Of a DNA stretch of 20,524 nucleotides, positions 1 through 8,413 are shown in pieces. The position numbers were made by a program, and so were the translations under genes. Below the pieces are notes generated by a model that had not been told where the DNA came from, did no database searches, and worked only from the letters and a program-made list of their open reading frames with translations. Where the stretch lies: positions 1 to 20,524 of IMG/VR virus record IMGVR_UViG_3300030117_001136; one strand, written 5' to 3'. This DNA comes from a virus. Within the stretch, counting starts at the first letter, position 1. Each line of letters begins with the position of its first letter.

Positions 1-104
1 TGTTCACAAACCTTTTCATGTCTGTCTAAAGAGTTAGCTACCTGTTCAACAGTTGGCTTTTTAGTCGATTGTCTTGGTTTCGCTGTCGCTTTCTTTCTGG
101 GCAT
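1..104 (-). CDS. Hypothetical protein, N-terminal 34 residues only (runs off left edge)
   Basis: ATG at 104-102 opens a minus-strand frame that stays open to the window edge. It overlaps the end of the preceding gene by 44 bp and has TAGGAA just upstream as a possible ribosome binding site. The visible N-terminus starts MPRKKATAKPRQ, a basic low-complexity leader, followed by an amphipathic stretch ending SLDRHEKVCE. The 'His-Glu-x-x-Cys' ending of a helix resembles the beginning of small XhlA-like or holin-associated coiled-coil proteins found downstream of phage tail fibres. That is only an inference from about 15 residues, and lysis genes would fit this position. Function cannot be assigned from what is visible. 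Confidence 0.6.
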   Translation of the reverse strand, partial: MPRKKATAKPRQSTKKPTVEQVANSLDRHEKVCE

Positions 105-318
105 TTCCTATACCTCTAAGGCTTTCTAATAAAGACTTTGATTTGAGATCAACCAATTGCTTTTTATCTGCAAATTCTCTTGCCATTGGTTCAATCTCTA
201 CACATCTTTGTTGCAAGGCTAAAAGATCATCAAACAAACTTCTTTGTTCATCGGTCATATCTTCTTTGTTGTATTCTTCAACCTCACCATTATCGTTTCT
301 AAATTGTATGTCTGACAT
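61..318 (-). CDS. Small conserved phage protein, helical (DUF6447-like layout)
   Basis: 85 residues, acidic and almost wholly charged or helical after the first 20 residues. The layout is a short N-terminal stretch (IQFRNDNGEVEEYNKEDM), then 'TDEQRSLFDDLLALQQRCVEI' followed by a long heptad-like helix. This matches small tail-region proteins of marine phages in which a short strand precedes 'LS/T-xE-x-x' and a coiled coil (the DUF6447 style); the family name is from memory and unverified. It starts one base after the upstream stop, with an excellent TAGGAGAAT ribosome binding site inside that gene's end, so the two are translated together. Its own 3' end overlaps the next gene. Probably a virion-associated or assembly protein; the exact role is unknown. 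Confidence 0.75.
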   Translation of the reverse strand: MSDIQFRNDNGEVEEYNKEDMTDEQRSLFDDLLALQQRCVEIEPMAREFADKKQLVDLKSKSLLESLRGIGNAQKESDSETKTID

Positions 319-319
319 A

Positions 320-676
320 TTATTCTCCTATTGTTTTTGTTTCTTGTGTTGGTGTTACTAATTCAGCTATTTGATTGCTTAAATTAGATTTTAATTCTGT
401 AACTTTATCTTCACCCATAGATTCTTCAATCCACCCTTGTACGATACTTTCAGTCAAGTCTGAAAAAGCAGTAAAGTCTGATAAGTCTGAAGTGTCTAAT
501 AATTGTGTACCATATACTGTTGCAGTTGCAGCTATATCATTATCCAACATATCTTTTACAGTATTAGTATCATCTTCTGCATTTAATCTCCAATGGACAT
601 TGAAAACAGTATCTTCATTGCCATCAATGGTTTTTACATCTACAGTTTTGCAACTCCAAGTATAATTTATTGCCAT
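320..676 (-). CDS. Conserved phage hypothetical protein of the 'MAITYTW' type
   Basis: 118 residues. It begins MAINYTWSCKTVDVKT and continues with VFNVHWRLNAEDD, a beta-rich start seen in small proteins encoded after tail fibres in many marine phages (I believe this is the DUF7936 family; the name is unverified). The second half has 'FTAFSDLTESIVQGWIEESMG' features, a helical segment with conserved Leu-Thr-Glu and Gly-Trp, and ends in a helix plus a Thr/Pro-rich tail. It starts 2 bp after the tail fibre stop, with AGAGGAAT as ribosome binding site. Its position right behind the S74 fibre suggests a fibre accessory or tail-associated protein, but nothing catalytic is visible. Confidence 0.75.
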   Translation of the reverse strand: MAINYTWSCKTVDVKTIDGNEDTVFNVHWRLNAEDDTNTVKDMLDNDIAATATVYGTQLLDTSDLSDFTAFSDLTESIVQGWIEESMGEDKVTELKSNLSNQIAELVTPTQETKTIGE

Positions 677-677
677 A

Positions 678-2303
678 TTATTCCTCTAATGTTTTTACTC
701 TTGCTTCTAATTCTTGGATAGCTTTTACAAGTGCAGGTATTAAACCACTATACCCAAATGATTTAGCATCTTCAATTTCATCATTAAATTTGTAAGTATC
801 TACAAATTCTTCAAAACCAGCTTCTTCGCATTCTTGTGCAATAAATCCTGTAATGTCTTTTTTATTGCTTCCTTCTATAGCCTTCCAATCAAACCTAACA
901 GGCTTTAATTTAAGTATGTCATTTAAGCCTTTGTCTAATTCTCTAACATTTTCTTTAAGTCTGCCATCAGATAACGATGAAATTGATGTGCTGGTTGCAA
1001 AAACTGTTCCTTGATAGTTGACTTTGAATCTAGTAACACTATTTGTTGTGTCATACACTAAATAAGTATCTGTAGTTGCATATTCTCCACCACAAGCTAC
1101 TTCAGCAAAATCATTACTGCTTATTGTTCTGTTTCTTAAAGATGTAACTCCTGTTGCAAAAGCTGAAGTACCTCCTTGTAAAAAATCACCACCCTTTATA
1201 TAAGAACTACTATGAGTACTAAGAAAAATATCTATGTTTTGAGAAGCATCAAAAATACTCATTTGTCCACTACCTGATATTTCTGCTACTGCCCATAAGT
1301 CATTGTAATCAGATGTTGTGGTACTACTTGCTAATACTCTTAACGGTGTTGATGTGGCACCGCTCGATTTTATATCTACTAATGCAGCTGGTGCTGTAAA
1401 ATTAAATCCAAGTTTTCCCGTACCATCAATTCTTGCTCTTTCTGTTCCAGCAGTCTGAAAAGTCATAGCTGAAGAGTCTTGATTTATAATTTTGAAAAGA
1501 CCGCCACCACCTACTTTTTCTAAATAAGCATAAGCACCATCAGATGTTGTACCAAAATTTCCGCCATCTGCATCTAAAAAGAGATTTACTAATCTACTAC
1601 CCGCTGTTGAATTACCTACAAGGTGAAAACCAGCACCAGCGTTGTGATTTGAAGTAGATTCTTGTGTTCTTGTATGTAAAATAGTTCCAGGTGCTGTGCC
1701 AATACCAACTTTTAAATTTTCATCAATTATGATTGCTGGTGTTGTACCAACAGTTGAGCCTTTACCAATAATTAAATCATCAGCAGAATCATCTAAGCCA
1801 ATATAAAAATCTTGTGCATTTCCATCAAATATTAATGCTGTATCTTCTGCACCACCATCACCAATAGTAATTTTTGGCGTTGTTCCTTTTAAGACTAAAT
1901 GACTATTGGTAAGAGTCATTACATCAGTAGCACCAACTCTGAAATCTATTTGATCATCTGAATCTGCTGTAATAGATGTATCAGCATCAGCATCTAAAAT
2001 TACTTCACCACCATTTACATCTAAAGTTCCTGTAGTGCTCAAATTACCATTTACTGTTAAAGCACCTGATGTTGAATTATCTGCGGTGATTGATAAAGGC
2101 AAAGTAATCCATGCATTGTTTGCAGAATTTCTAAGCTTCAATACATTAGCAGATGTGTCAATCCACCATTCATAAGCAAATGTTGTTGAAGGTGCAGATG
2201 ATCCTGAGTTATTAGATACAATAGCATCTAAAGCATTATTTAAGTCTGCTCTAAAGTTTGCACCTGATTGGTTAGCTATATCGTAATCATGTTGTGGACA
2301 CAT
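678..2303 (-). CDS. Tail fibre with C-terminal peptidase S74 intramolecular chaperone
   Basis: 541 residues. The N-terminus (about 1-70, with NQSGANFRADLNNALDAI and an FAYEWWIDTS segment) is a typical attachment region of phage tail fibres. Residues 70-440 are a low-complexity Ser/Thr/Gly/Asp-rich beta region of the kind that forms trimeric shafts or beta-helices. The last 97 residues are a peptidase S74 domain beginning at SDGRLKENV, with the expected self-cleavage Ser445 and Lys450 of the Ser-Lys dyad, and ending in a helical 'LVKAIQELEARVKTLEE' segment that assists trimerisation. In the family this domain folds the trimer and then cuts itself off. AAGAGG lies 8 nt before the ATG. The gene follows the gpJ-like protein, the usual place for a receptor-binding fibre. 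Confidence 0.9.
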   Translation of the reverse strand: MCPQHDYDIANQSGANFRADLNNALDAIVSNNSGSSAPSTTFAYEWWIDTSANVLKLRNSANNAWITLPLSITADNSTSGALTVNGNLSTTGTLDVNGGEVILDADADTSITADSDDQIDFRVGATDVMTLTNSHLVLKGTTPKITIGDGGAEDTALIFDGNAQDFYIGLDDSADDLIIGKGSTVGTTPAIIIDENLKVGIGTAPGTILHTRTQESTSNHNAGAGFHLVGNSTAGSRLVNLFLDADGGNFGTTSDGAYAYLEKVGGGGLFKIINQDSSAMTFQTAGTERARIDGTGKLGFNFTAPAALVDIKSSGATSTPLRVLASSTTTSDYNDLWAVAEISGSGQMSIFDASQNIDIFLSTHSSSYIKGGDFLQGGTSAFATGVTSLRNRTISSNDFAEVACGGEYATTDTYLVYDTTNSVTRFKVNYQGTVFATSTSISSLSDGRLKENVRELDKGLNDILKLKPVRFDWKAIEGSNKKDITGFIAQECEEAGFEEFVDTYKFNDEIEDAKSFGYSGLIPALVKAIQELEARVKTLEE

Positions 2304-2304
2304 A

Positions 2305-5300
2305 TCAAAAACCTCTTGCTATATAGTCAAATGTTCTAGCGACAATTGTACCACTACTGTTCTTGAAAGTAATTGTAAAACCTGTGCTAGACACACTTGT
2401 TATTTCATAAAAATCTCCACTTGCCATATTCTGTGCAGTAACAGCAATTTTTGGAGTAACTAAAAATCCTTCGCCGAAAGTAACACCTAAAGCACTTGTA
2501 CTTGATGTTAATTGTTGCGTATCTATTTTTTGGAATGCTTCTAAAGTTGCAGACAAAGATGATATATAAACTTGGTGAGTTACATCACCTGATGTTACTA
2601 ACAATCTAAATTTAAAAGCACGACCATGGTAATTACCGATTCTAAAGTTTTGAAAATCTGTAAATGTTGGTGAGCCACTAGGATCGTCATTGGTTGTTGC
2701 TACTTGCAACTGTACTTCAACATCATCATAAGTATTTAAATCAATAGATTCGTAATCATCAATATTTCCTGAACGAGTATCTATAAAGTCTGATGTTGAA
2801 TTAGTGGTAAAAGCAAAGGCAGAACTTAGCCTGTAAGATTGTGCTGATATACCTGTATCTATAATATTTGCAAAATCATAAGTACCTGATAAATCTACAC
2901 CACCAGCGGCATCAATCAAACCAACTTCATCAATCAATCCCAATGAATCAAACAAAGTATCTGCTTCTAATTTCAAGGTATTATCGTCAGTTACTATCAT
3001 ATTTGATTTTGTTCCTGAAAAAGATGGATTCTCTGTTCTAGTTAAAAATACCTGTGATTGAAACAAATCAGGTGTAACTGTGTTTACTACTGTTGTCGCA
3101 TTGGTAGATTTAACACCTGTAGAATCAACCGCTTTTATCAAATAAGTACCAACCAATAATGGTACTTCTGCTTGATTTGATATACCTGATACAGCTTCAC
3201 CTACTTGTGTTGATTGCGCCCAAACTGCACCTGATGTTAATGAGTTATGTCTTATCTCATAAAAACCACCTATCTTCACGTCTAAATCTGTAGTAGGTGT
3301 CCAACTTAAAGTAGCAGTATTAGAATCTGCCCTTAGAAATAAATTACTTACGTCTGAAGGTACTGCGGTTAAGCCATAGATTCTTTGTGTGGTAGATGAA
3401 AATTCTGATGCCACACCAACAGTATTGACTGCTCTTACTCTAAATTCATACAACGCTGGTTCAATATCAAAGAATTCAAAATTAGTTCCTTGTGATGTTC
3501 CAGCACCTTGAAAAGATGCTTCTGTAGATTTTTTAAATTCAACATCATAATGATCTATGGTAACTCCTAAAGATTCCCAATCTGTATTGACTGAAGTACC
3601 AAAAGTTAATATCGCTTTTGCTTTTACACCTGAACCTTGTGTGGTAGTGAATAATTCTTCTGTTACAAAATTTATTGCTGGTGTATTTACTGCTGGTAAA
3701 GTAGAAAAATTTTTTACTTCAAATATCTCTGTAGCAAAATCAGAATAAACTCCTAGTCTGTTTTTTGCTCTTACAGCTACAAAGTATTGGCCTTCTTCTA
3801 ATTTATCAATGGTAAAACTTTCAGTAACACTTCTACCTTCAAAATCATAACTAGGTTTATTCGCAAAGCGAACTGAGTTTAATCTGTTAATTCCTATTTC
3901 ATAAGATTCAACAGAAGATTTATTTGGTTGAGTCCAATTGATAGTAACTCTATTAAACAATGTTGGCGGGATTGCTATCAATTCCTCTGATGGTGTAGAT
4001 ATAGTTGGTTTATCTACAAACGAGAAATTAGGTAAGCTGGTATTAGGAGAAGTATCTTCTGCTTGAATCAACCCAAAATCATAAACGTCATCGTCATATT
4101 CTCTTGCAGTAATATCCACTTCGTCGTTATTTTTTATAGCAAGTTTCATTATTTTAAACTTCTTTCCTTGATTAGAATTTAATGTATTCCAACCTAAAGA
4201 TTCTAATGAAATAAAAACTACATCTCCTATTTCTGCTCTAAGTCCAACAATGGTTGATGTAAATTTAAAGACCAATGATTGCCTTGATTGTTTCATGTTG
4301 ATTGTCGAAATCATCTGCGCCCTTTCCATTTGATCTGTAAAAGGTAGTACAATTGCTCTTTCAAGACTTAAACCATTATCTTCTGTTTTGAATGTGCTAC
4401 TTTCTACAATAGCAAAATCACCTTGCATATCACGACTTCTGTTAAAGAAGTTTGCTCTTACTTTATTGGCTTTATATTCTTTACCACCTAAAGACAATTC
4501 AAAAGCACCAACAATATTATCTTCGTCAAAAGTTTGAACTGCTGTACCTGTATCATCAATCAATAATTTATATTTACCACCTGTAAATATTAAAGAACCT
4601 CGACAAGATGTAAGAAGTTTTTCAATATTATCTAAGGCTTTGTTATTGGTATTTAATATGCCATTACAGGTATATTTTTTTTGTGTTGTGCCACCTACTG
4701 TAACTTCGGTATCACAAATATTTCTTGCAGTAGTAAATGATGTTGAATCTATTTGTGAACTTGGTATTGATCTGCCATAAATTGTATTGGTTAGATAATC
4801 TTCAATGCAATCTGCTGGATTATCACTAAAAATTTTATAATCAGTACCACCTGATGTTGATGTTCTGGTTTTCTTACCAATAACATCAAAATTTACTTGT
4901 GGTATTCCTGTATTACCAAATACTTCAGGTTCAAACTTGAATCTGACAATTGCATACGCAACACCTTGTAATCTATCTGAAGATGTCCAAGCACCATTTG
5001 TCTCTGAGATTAAATCTTGATCTGCTGTTTGTGTTGTTGTGCCATTGTATATTTCATATTTAACTATGCCTTCATACTTTGGTTTATGAATATTTTCAGT
5101 AGGAAAGTGAGTTATATTTCCACCTTCGCCTTCATTGATAATTATATCTGTTAAAGAAGTATCATATAAATCAGGTGTAGTATTCACTTCATCATTGTTT
5201 AGATAAACTTGGCTGACTCCTTGTATCTCACCTTCTGCAATTGCATAAACCACATGTAAAAATTCATTGTTATCGCCTGATACATGATAAAAAATTGGTG

Positions 5301-5634
5301 TACCACCTACTCTTCTTTGGCCATAAATAACAGGCAAAGGATTGGTTGAACCTTGTTGATTCGCTAAAGCTGAACGTGCTTGTGCAGACATATTATCAGG
5401 GAAGTCCATGCTCATAGCACCTAATAATTGACTTCCAGCGTAAGCACCAACTACAACAACAGCTACACCAATTGCAATAGCTGTAGCACCAGCAACTGCA
5501 ACAGTACCAGCAGTAAGACCTGCAACAAAACCTGCACCAATCTTAGCAAAAACAGGTGCTAATGCTGGTAAAGCAAAAATACTACCTGTAAAAAATAAAG
5601 CTGTTATAAATAATACTATGTTTCTAATCTTCAT
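2305..5634 (-). CDS. J: Tail tip / host-specificity protein, lambda gpJ-like, with fibronectin-type domains
   Basis: 1109 residues from ATG 5634; an upstream in-frame TTG at 5658 would add 8 residues but is deeper inside the preceding gene. After a hydrophobic N-terminus comes the family signature 'PLPVIYGQRRVGGTPIFYHV' (about residues 99-118), then a region with paired cysteines (CIEDYL, NICDTE, KYTCNGIL, SCRGSL) and GGKYKLLIDD typical of the gpJ core. Two or three fibronectin type III-like domains follow at roughly 560-860 (NWTQPNKSSVESYEIGI, IDHYDVEFKK, LSWTPTTDLDVKIGGFYEIR), then a beta-rich C-terminus. It forms the distal tail tip and probably contacts the host. It overlaps the NlpC-like gene by 11 bp. 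No separate lambda gpI equivalent is present. Oddity: the first 22 residues look like a signal peptide (see findings). Confidence 0.9.
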   Translation of the reverse strand: MKIRNIVLFITALFFTGSIFALPALAPVFAKIGAGFVAGLTAGTVAVAGATAIAIGVAVVVVGAYAGSQLLGAMSMDFPDNMSAQARSALANQQGSTNPLPVIYGQRRVGGTPIFYHVSGDNNEFLHVVYAIAEGEIQGVSQVYLNNDEVNTTPDLYDTSLTDIIINEGEGGNITHFPTENIHKPKYEGIVKYEIYNGTTTQTADQDLISETNGAWTSSDRLQGVAYAIVRFKFEPEVFGNTGIPQVNFDVIGKKTRTSTSGGTDYKIFSDNPADCIEDYLTNTIYGRSIPSSQIDSTSFTTARNICDTEVTVGGTTQKKYTCNGILNTNNKALDNIEKLLTSCRGSLIFTGGKYKLLIDDTGTAVQTFDEDNIVGAFELSLGGKEYKANKVRANFFNRSRDMQGDFAIVESSTFKTEDNGLSLERAIVLPFTDQMERAQMISTINMKQSRQSLVFKFTSTIVGLRAEIGDVVFISLESLGWNTLNSNQGKKFKIMKLAIKNNDEVDITAREYDDDVYDFGLIQAEDTSPNTSLPNFSFVDKPTISTPSEELIAIPPTLFNRVTINWTQPNKSSVESYEIGINRLNSVRFANKPSYDFEGRSVTESFTIDKLEEGQYFVAVRAKNRLGVYSDFATEIFEVKNFSTLPAVNTPAINFVTEELFTTTQGSGVKAKAILTFGTSVNTDWESLGVTIDHYDVEFKKSTEASFQGAGTSQGTNFEFFDIEPALYEFRVRAVNTVGVASEFSSTTQRIYGLTAVPSDVSNLFLRADSNTATLSWTPTTDLDVKIGGFYEIRHNSLTSGAVWAQSTQVGEAVSGISNQAEVPLLVGTYLIKAVDSTGVKSTNATTVVNTVTPDLFQSQVFLTRTENPSFSGTKSNMIVTDDNTLKLEADTLFDSLGLIDEVGLIDAAGGVDLSGTYDFANIIDTGISAQSYRLSSAFAFTTNSTSDFIDTRSGNIDDYESIDLNTYDDVEVQLQVATTNDDPSGSPTFTDFQNFRIGNYHGRAFKFRLLVTSGDVTHQVYISSLSATLEAFQKIDTQQLTSSTSALGVTFGEGFLVTPKIAVTAQNMASGDFYEITSVSSTGFTITFKNSSGTIVARTFDYIARGF

Positions 5635-6040
5635 TACTAAATCTATATGCAGAATCAAAATCGTTAAAATCAGATATTGGCAAAATTGCTGTACCTATTT
5701 GTTCATCTACAGATGCCATTTTACTACCAATACAAATATGACATGAATCCCAATTTTCATTGTGTTTTACCAATATGTCACCAAATATAGCCTTACTTGG
5801 ATGATATTCTTTCATTCCTAATTCCAAGCATCTCCCTGATATTCTTTGAGCAAATTCTTTTTGAAATTTGATTGCACCTTTTTTTGTAGAATATTTTTGA
5901 TAAATTATTTTTAATAAGTCTGTACCTAGTACCTTATCAAAGTATTCAACAATAAATGTATTGCAATCATTAGTACCCCAAGCAAAAGGTTCGTTCAATT
6001 TTGATTCAATGTAATTATTTGCTTTTAATTTATCTATCAT
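5624..6040 (-). CDS. K: NlpC/P60-like tail-tip cysteine peptidase (DUF6950-like)
   Basis: 138 residues. 'EPFAWGTNDCNTFI' places a probable catalytic Cys26 in the PFxWGxxDC motif of phage NlpC/P60-type (DUF6950-like) enzymes, and 'CHICIGSKM' gives a candidate catalytic His101 at the expected distance. Members are small cell-wall peptidases at the tail tip, like the lambda gpK peptidase domain, opening peptidoglycan during DNA entry. The ATG overlaps the stop of the hub gene (ATGA), and the stop lies inside the start of the gpJ-like gene, matching the lambda L-K-(I)-J order. The JAB-type metalloprotease half of lambda gpK is absent. The gene symbol is by positional analogy only. Confidence 0.82.
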   Translation of the reverse strand: MIDKLKANNYIESKLNEPFAWGTNDCNTFIVEYFDKVLGTDLLKIIYQKYSTKKGAIKFQKEFAQRISGRCLELGMKEYHPSKAIFGDILVKHNENWDSCHICIGSKMASVDEQIGTAILPISDFNDFDSAYRFSNED

Positions 6041-7806
6041 CGTATTTCTGTTGGTAGATTTATTCTGCTTCCTGATGAACCATAATTAACTGTTGATGTA
6101 GCTTTTACAGGTCTTTCCAAAACACTATCACCACCACCACCAAATTCTGAAGCTGTAGCACTTGAAGATAAAGTTATAGTGAAATAGTCTGTGTTGGAAG
6201 CATCAACTACAGTATGTGATTTATTTAACAAACTTCTATCCAAGCCACCAACATCATCCAAACCTTCTAAGGTAATTGTGTCACTGTTTGCCAAACCATG
6301 ACTTCGATAATGTACCTTTACAGTTGCAGAAGAAGATGTGGTTTCTATCGGATTGGTTCTAATAATTTTTCCATCTAAACGAACTGCATCACTGCCACCT
6401 CTTGCGGTGCTTGTTGCTGTTGTTGAAACAACAACAGTAACTGTGTTTTCTGTGATAGCTGTAACAGTATGTGCCTTGTTTATATCTGAAGCTGGTACAC
6501 CACCAACTGCTGTAGCACCTGAGATTGTGATTGAATCGCTGACAGCAATATTATGTTCTGCAAAATCTATCACCAATGATGTTGAGCCTGATGTGGTTTT
6601 TAAAGCATTGGCTAAAACAATATTTTTTTGTGTTACTGCAACTGTAAGTGTATCTGTAGTTCTTGCAGTTATTTTTTGATCTAACTCAAGGACTCTACTT
6701 GCTATGCCACCAACAGATGTTGTTTCTAAATTAAAAGAAACTGCTTCATCAACTTTGGCAAAGTTATCCGCATTAACTATTATTGAATTAGAGCCTGATG
6801 TCGTTTGTATCAATACAGGTGCAACCAATTCATCATCAACTGTTATTTCACTACCACCAAACTTTCCTGATTTTACAGATGTTACTGTGTTTGGTACTGC
6901 AATCGTAAAACCAAAGCCATCTGAATCTATTGAAGTGATTGCATGAGTCCCAGCACCTTCTGAAAAATTAATTGCAGAACTTAAAATAAATTCACCATCA
7001 TCAAATGTTTTGGATTCAAAACCATTTATTTTTACTTGTTGTCCTACAGAAAAATTTGACGTACTTCTGTTTGCATAATTGATGTGTATTCTTACCGATC
7101 CTGATTGCAAACTGAATGATGGATTAGTTGGTCTTATCTCTCTAAAAATACTTTTTTGCGCTGGTGAAGTATTATTGATTGGAGATGTGGAAGAACCTTG
7201 TGTTGATACACTAGAACTGCCACCGCCTGATGCAGTAGCACCTGTAGTCATTCCCCAATTCAATTCTTTAACTACAACTGAACTAAATCTAAAGCCTGTA
7301 TCACCAGCAAAGAAACTTTGTTGTGATTCATTATTTGTAAATCTTGTATTGATTCTGTCAAAGTCCACAAATAATGAACTCGCTTGTACTGCTACTGTGC
7401 TTGTTCCAGCTTCTACATCTTCTTTGATTACAGGATTATTTAATCTGCCATCAAATATTAATAAAGGATCAGAAACCAAAGCATCGTTACTATCTAAAAA
7501 TGCTTTGTAAATTTGTACTGTTCTATCTAAGTAACCACCTGATAAAAATAAATTTATGTATGTAGTATCAACACCTGATAAAGAAATACTTATGGTTTCA
7601 ATATTAGCTTCATTAGTTTCAACAATATCGGAAAAAGCTAAAAAACTTCCTGTTGGTGTATAGGTATCAGAATCATAGGTTACAGGAATATAAGCATCAG
7701 ATAAAAAATAACTGACATCATCGAAAGATAATTTTACTAAATGAAAAGGCTTGTTTGCAGATTTAACAATCTCTGTTTGAAATGCACCTGTACTTCCTCT
7801 GTCCAT
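6037..7806 (-). CDS. Tail-tip hub protein (DUF2163-like N-terminus) with tandem FCCH-like beta repeats
   Basis: 589 residues in two parts. Residues 1-185 (PFHLVKLSFDD, YTPTGSFLAFSDI, ISISLSGVD, FDGRLNNPVIKEDV, ending ELNWG) resemble the hub proteins that sit between the distal tail protein and the NlpC peptidase in lambda-like phages and gene transfer agents (DUF2163 type). A Gly/Ser linker (190-210) leads to a degenerate beta module (about 232-320) and three clear tandem repeats at about 335-400, 404-470 and 489-560. Each repeat starts TTSGS or TTSSS, contains D-x-(I/V) and a conserved VGG, and ends near a Gly-rich loop. The repeats look like the 'FCCH' beta modules often annotated in phage tail proteins. 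It starts 4 bp after the upstream stop. Confidence 0.75.
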   Translation of the reverse strand: MDRGSTGAFQTEIVKSANKPFHLVKLSFDDVSYFLSDAYIPVTYDSDTYTPTGSFLAFSDIVETNEANIETISISLSGVDTTYINLFLSGGYLDRTVQIYKAFLDSNDALVSDPLLIFDGRLNNPVIKEDVEAGTSTVAVQASSLFVDFDRINTRFTNNESQQSFFAGDTGFRFSSVVVKELNWGMTTGATASGGGSSSVSTQGSSTSPINNTSPAQKSIFREIRPTNPSFSLQSGSVRIHINYANRSTSNFSVGQQVKINGFESKTFDDGEFILSSAINFSEGAGTHAITSIDSDGFGFTIAVPNTVTSVKSGKFGGSEITVDDELVAPVLIQTTSGSNSIIVNADNFAKVDEAVSFNLETTSVGGIASRVLELDQKITARTTDTLTVAVTQKNIVLANALKTTSGSTSLVIDFAEHNIAVSDSITISGATAVGGVPASDINKAHTVTAITENTVTVVVSTTATSTARGGSDAVRLDGKIIRTNPIETTSSSATVKVHYRSHGLANSDTITLEGLDDVGGLDRSLLNKSHTVVDASNTDYFTITLSSSATASEFGGGGDSVLERPVKATSTVNYGSSGSRINLPTEIR

Positions 7807-7810
7807 CTCA

Positions 7811-8413
7811 TTAAAACACTTCTACTAAATTCATACTAAAGCCAAATAGGGCAGAAGTATCAGTAGCAAATTGAGTAATATCTTCGGTAAAAGAAACTGT
7901 AAAAGGCACTGATGCAAAAGTTATAGTTTCATCATTTGCAACTGCATTTAAAAGATTTGGTGCAAAATTTAAAGTGGCATGACTTGTACCATCCGCATCC
8001 ATGTCAGCAGTAGCCATATACACTTTTGAATGACCACTAAATTTAAAAAAATCACCAGCTTTTATAATGCCTGATTCTGAAGCTGTAAGGCCATCTATAG
8101 TCGCTGAATTTGCACCAACCGACACCGCACCATCAACTACAGGAGATTCGCTTGTATCACCTTGAGATGTGCTTACAACAGGTGGAACATAAGTAAAGGT
8201 TTCAAACTGACCTTGTTGTTTCATAGCAAAAGCGTAAATAGGTGCAAACTCTGACCTTGTCATAGGTGGAAACTCCACTTCTAATGACCATCTTTGACCA
8301 CCTCTTCTTCTGACTTGTCTTTTTAAATTTTGTGTAACAGAAATCAAAGTAGGTTCAATAGATTTTATATTGACCGCACTTGCTGATGGTGATGTTGGGA
8401 AACTACCACTCAT
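7811..8413 (-). CDS. Distal tail (Dit-like) / minor tail protein
   Basis: 200 residues. 'QRWSLEVEFPPMTRSEFAPI' followed by a helix and 'GQFETFTYVPP' is the characteristic start of short distal tail proteins. A middle domain follows ('GIIKAGDFFKFSGHSKVYMAT', with a 'DGTSHATLNF' strand), then a C-terminal strand set ending FGFSMNLVEVF. The family forms the ring that caps the tail tube and anchors the tip; position after the tape measure and before the hub corresponds to lambda gpM. The start overlaps the tape-measure stop in an ATGA junction, implying coupled translation. The assignment is from motif pattern and position, not from a profile search. Confidence 0.78.
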   Translation of the reverse strand: MSGSFPTSPSASAVNIKSIEPTLISVTQNLKRQVRRRGGQRWSLEVEFPPMTRSEFAPIYAFAMKQQGQFETFTYVPPVVSTSQGDTSESPVVDGAVSVGANSATIDGLTASESGIIKAGDFFKFSGHSKVYMATADMDADGTSHATLNFAPNLLNAVANDETITFASVPFTVSFTEDITQFATDTSALFGFSMNLVEVF

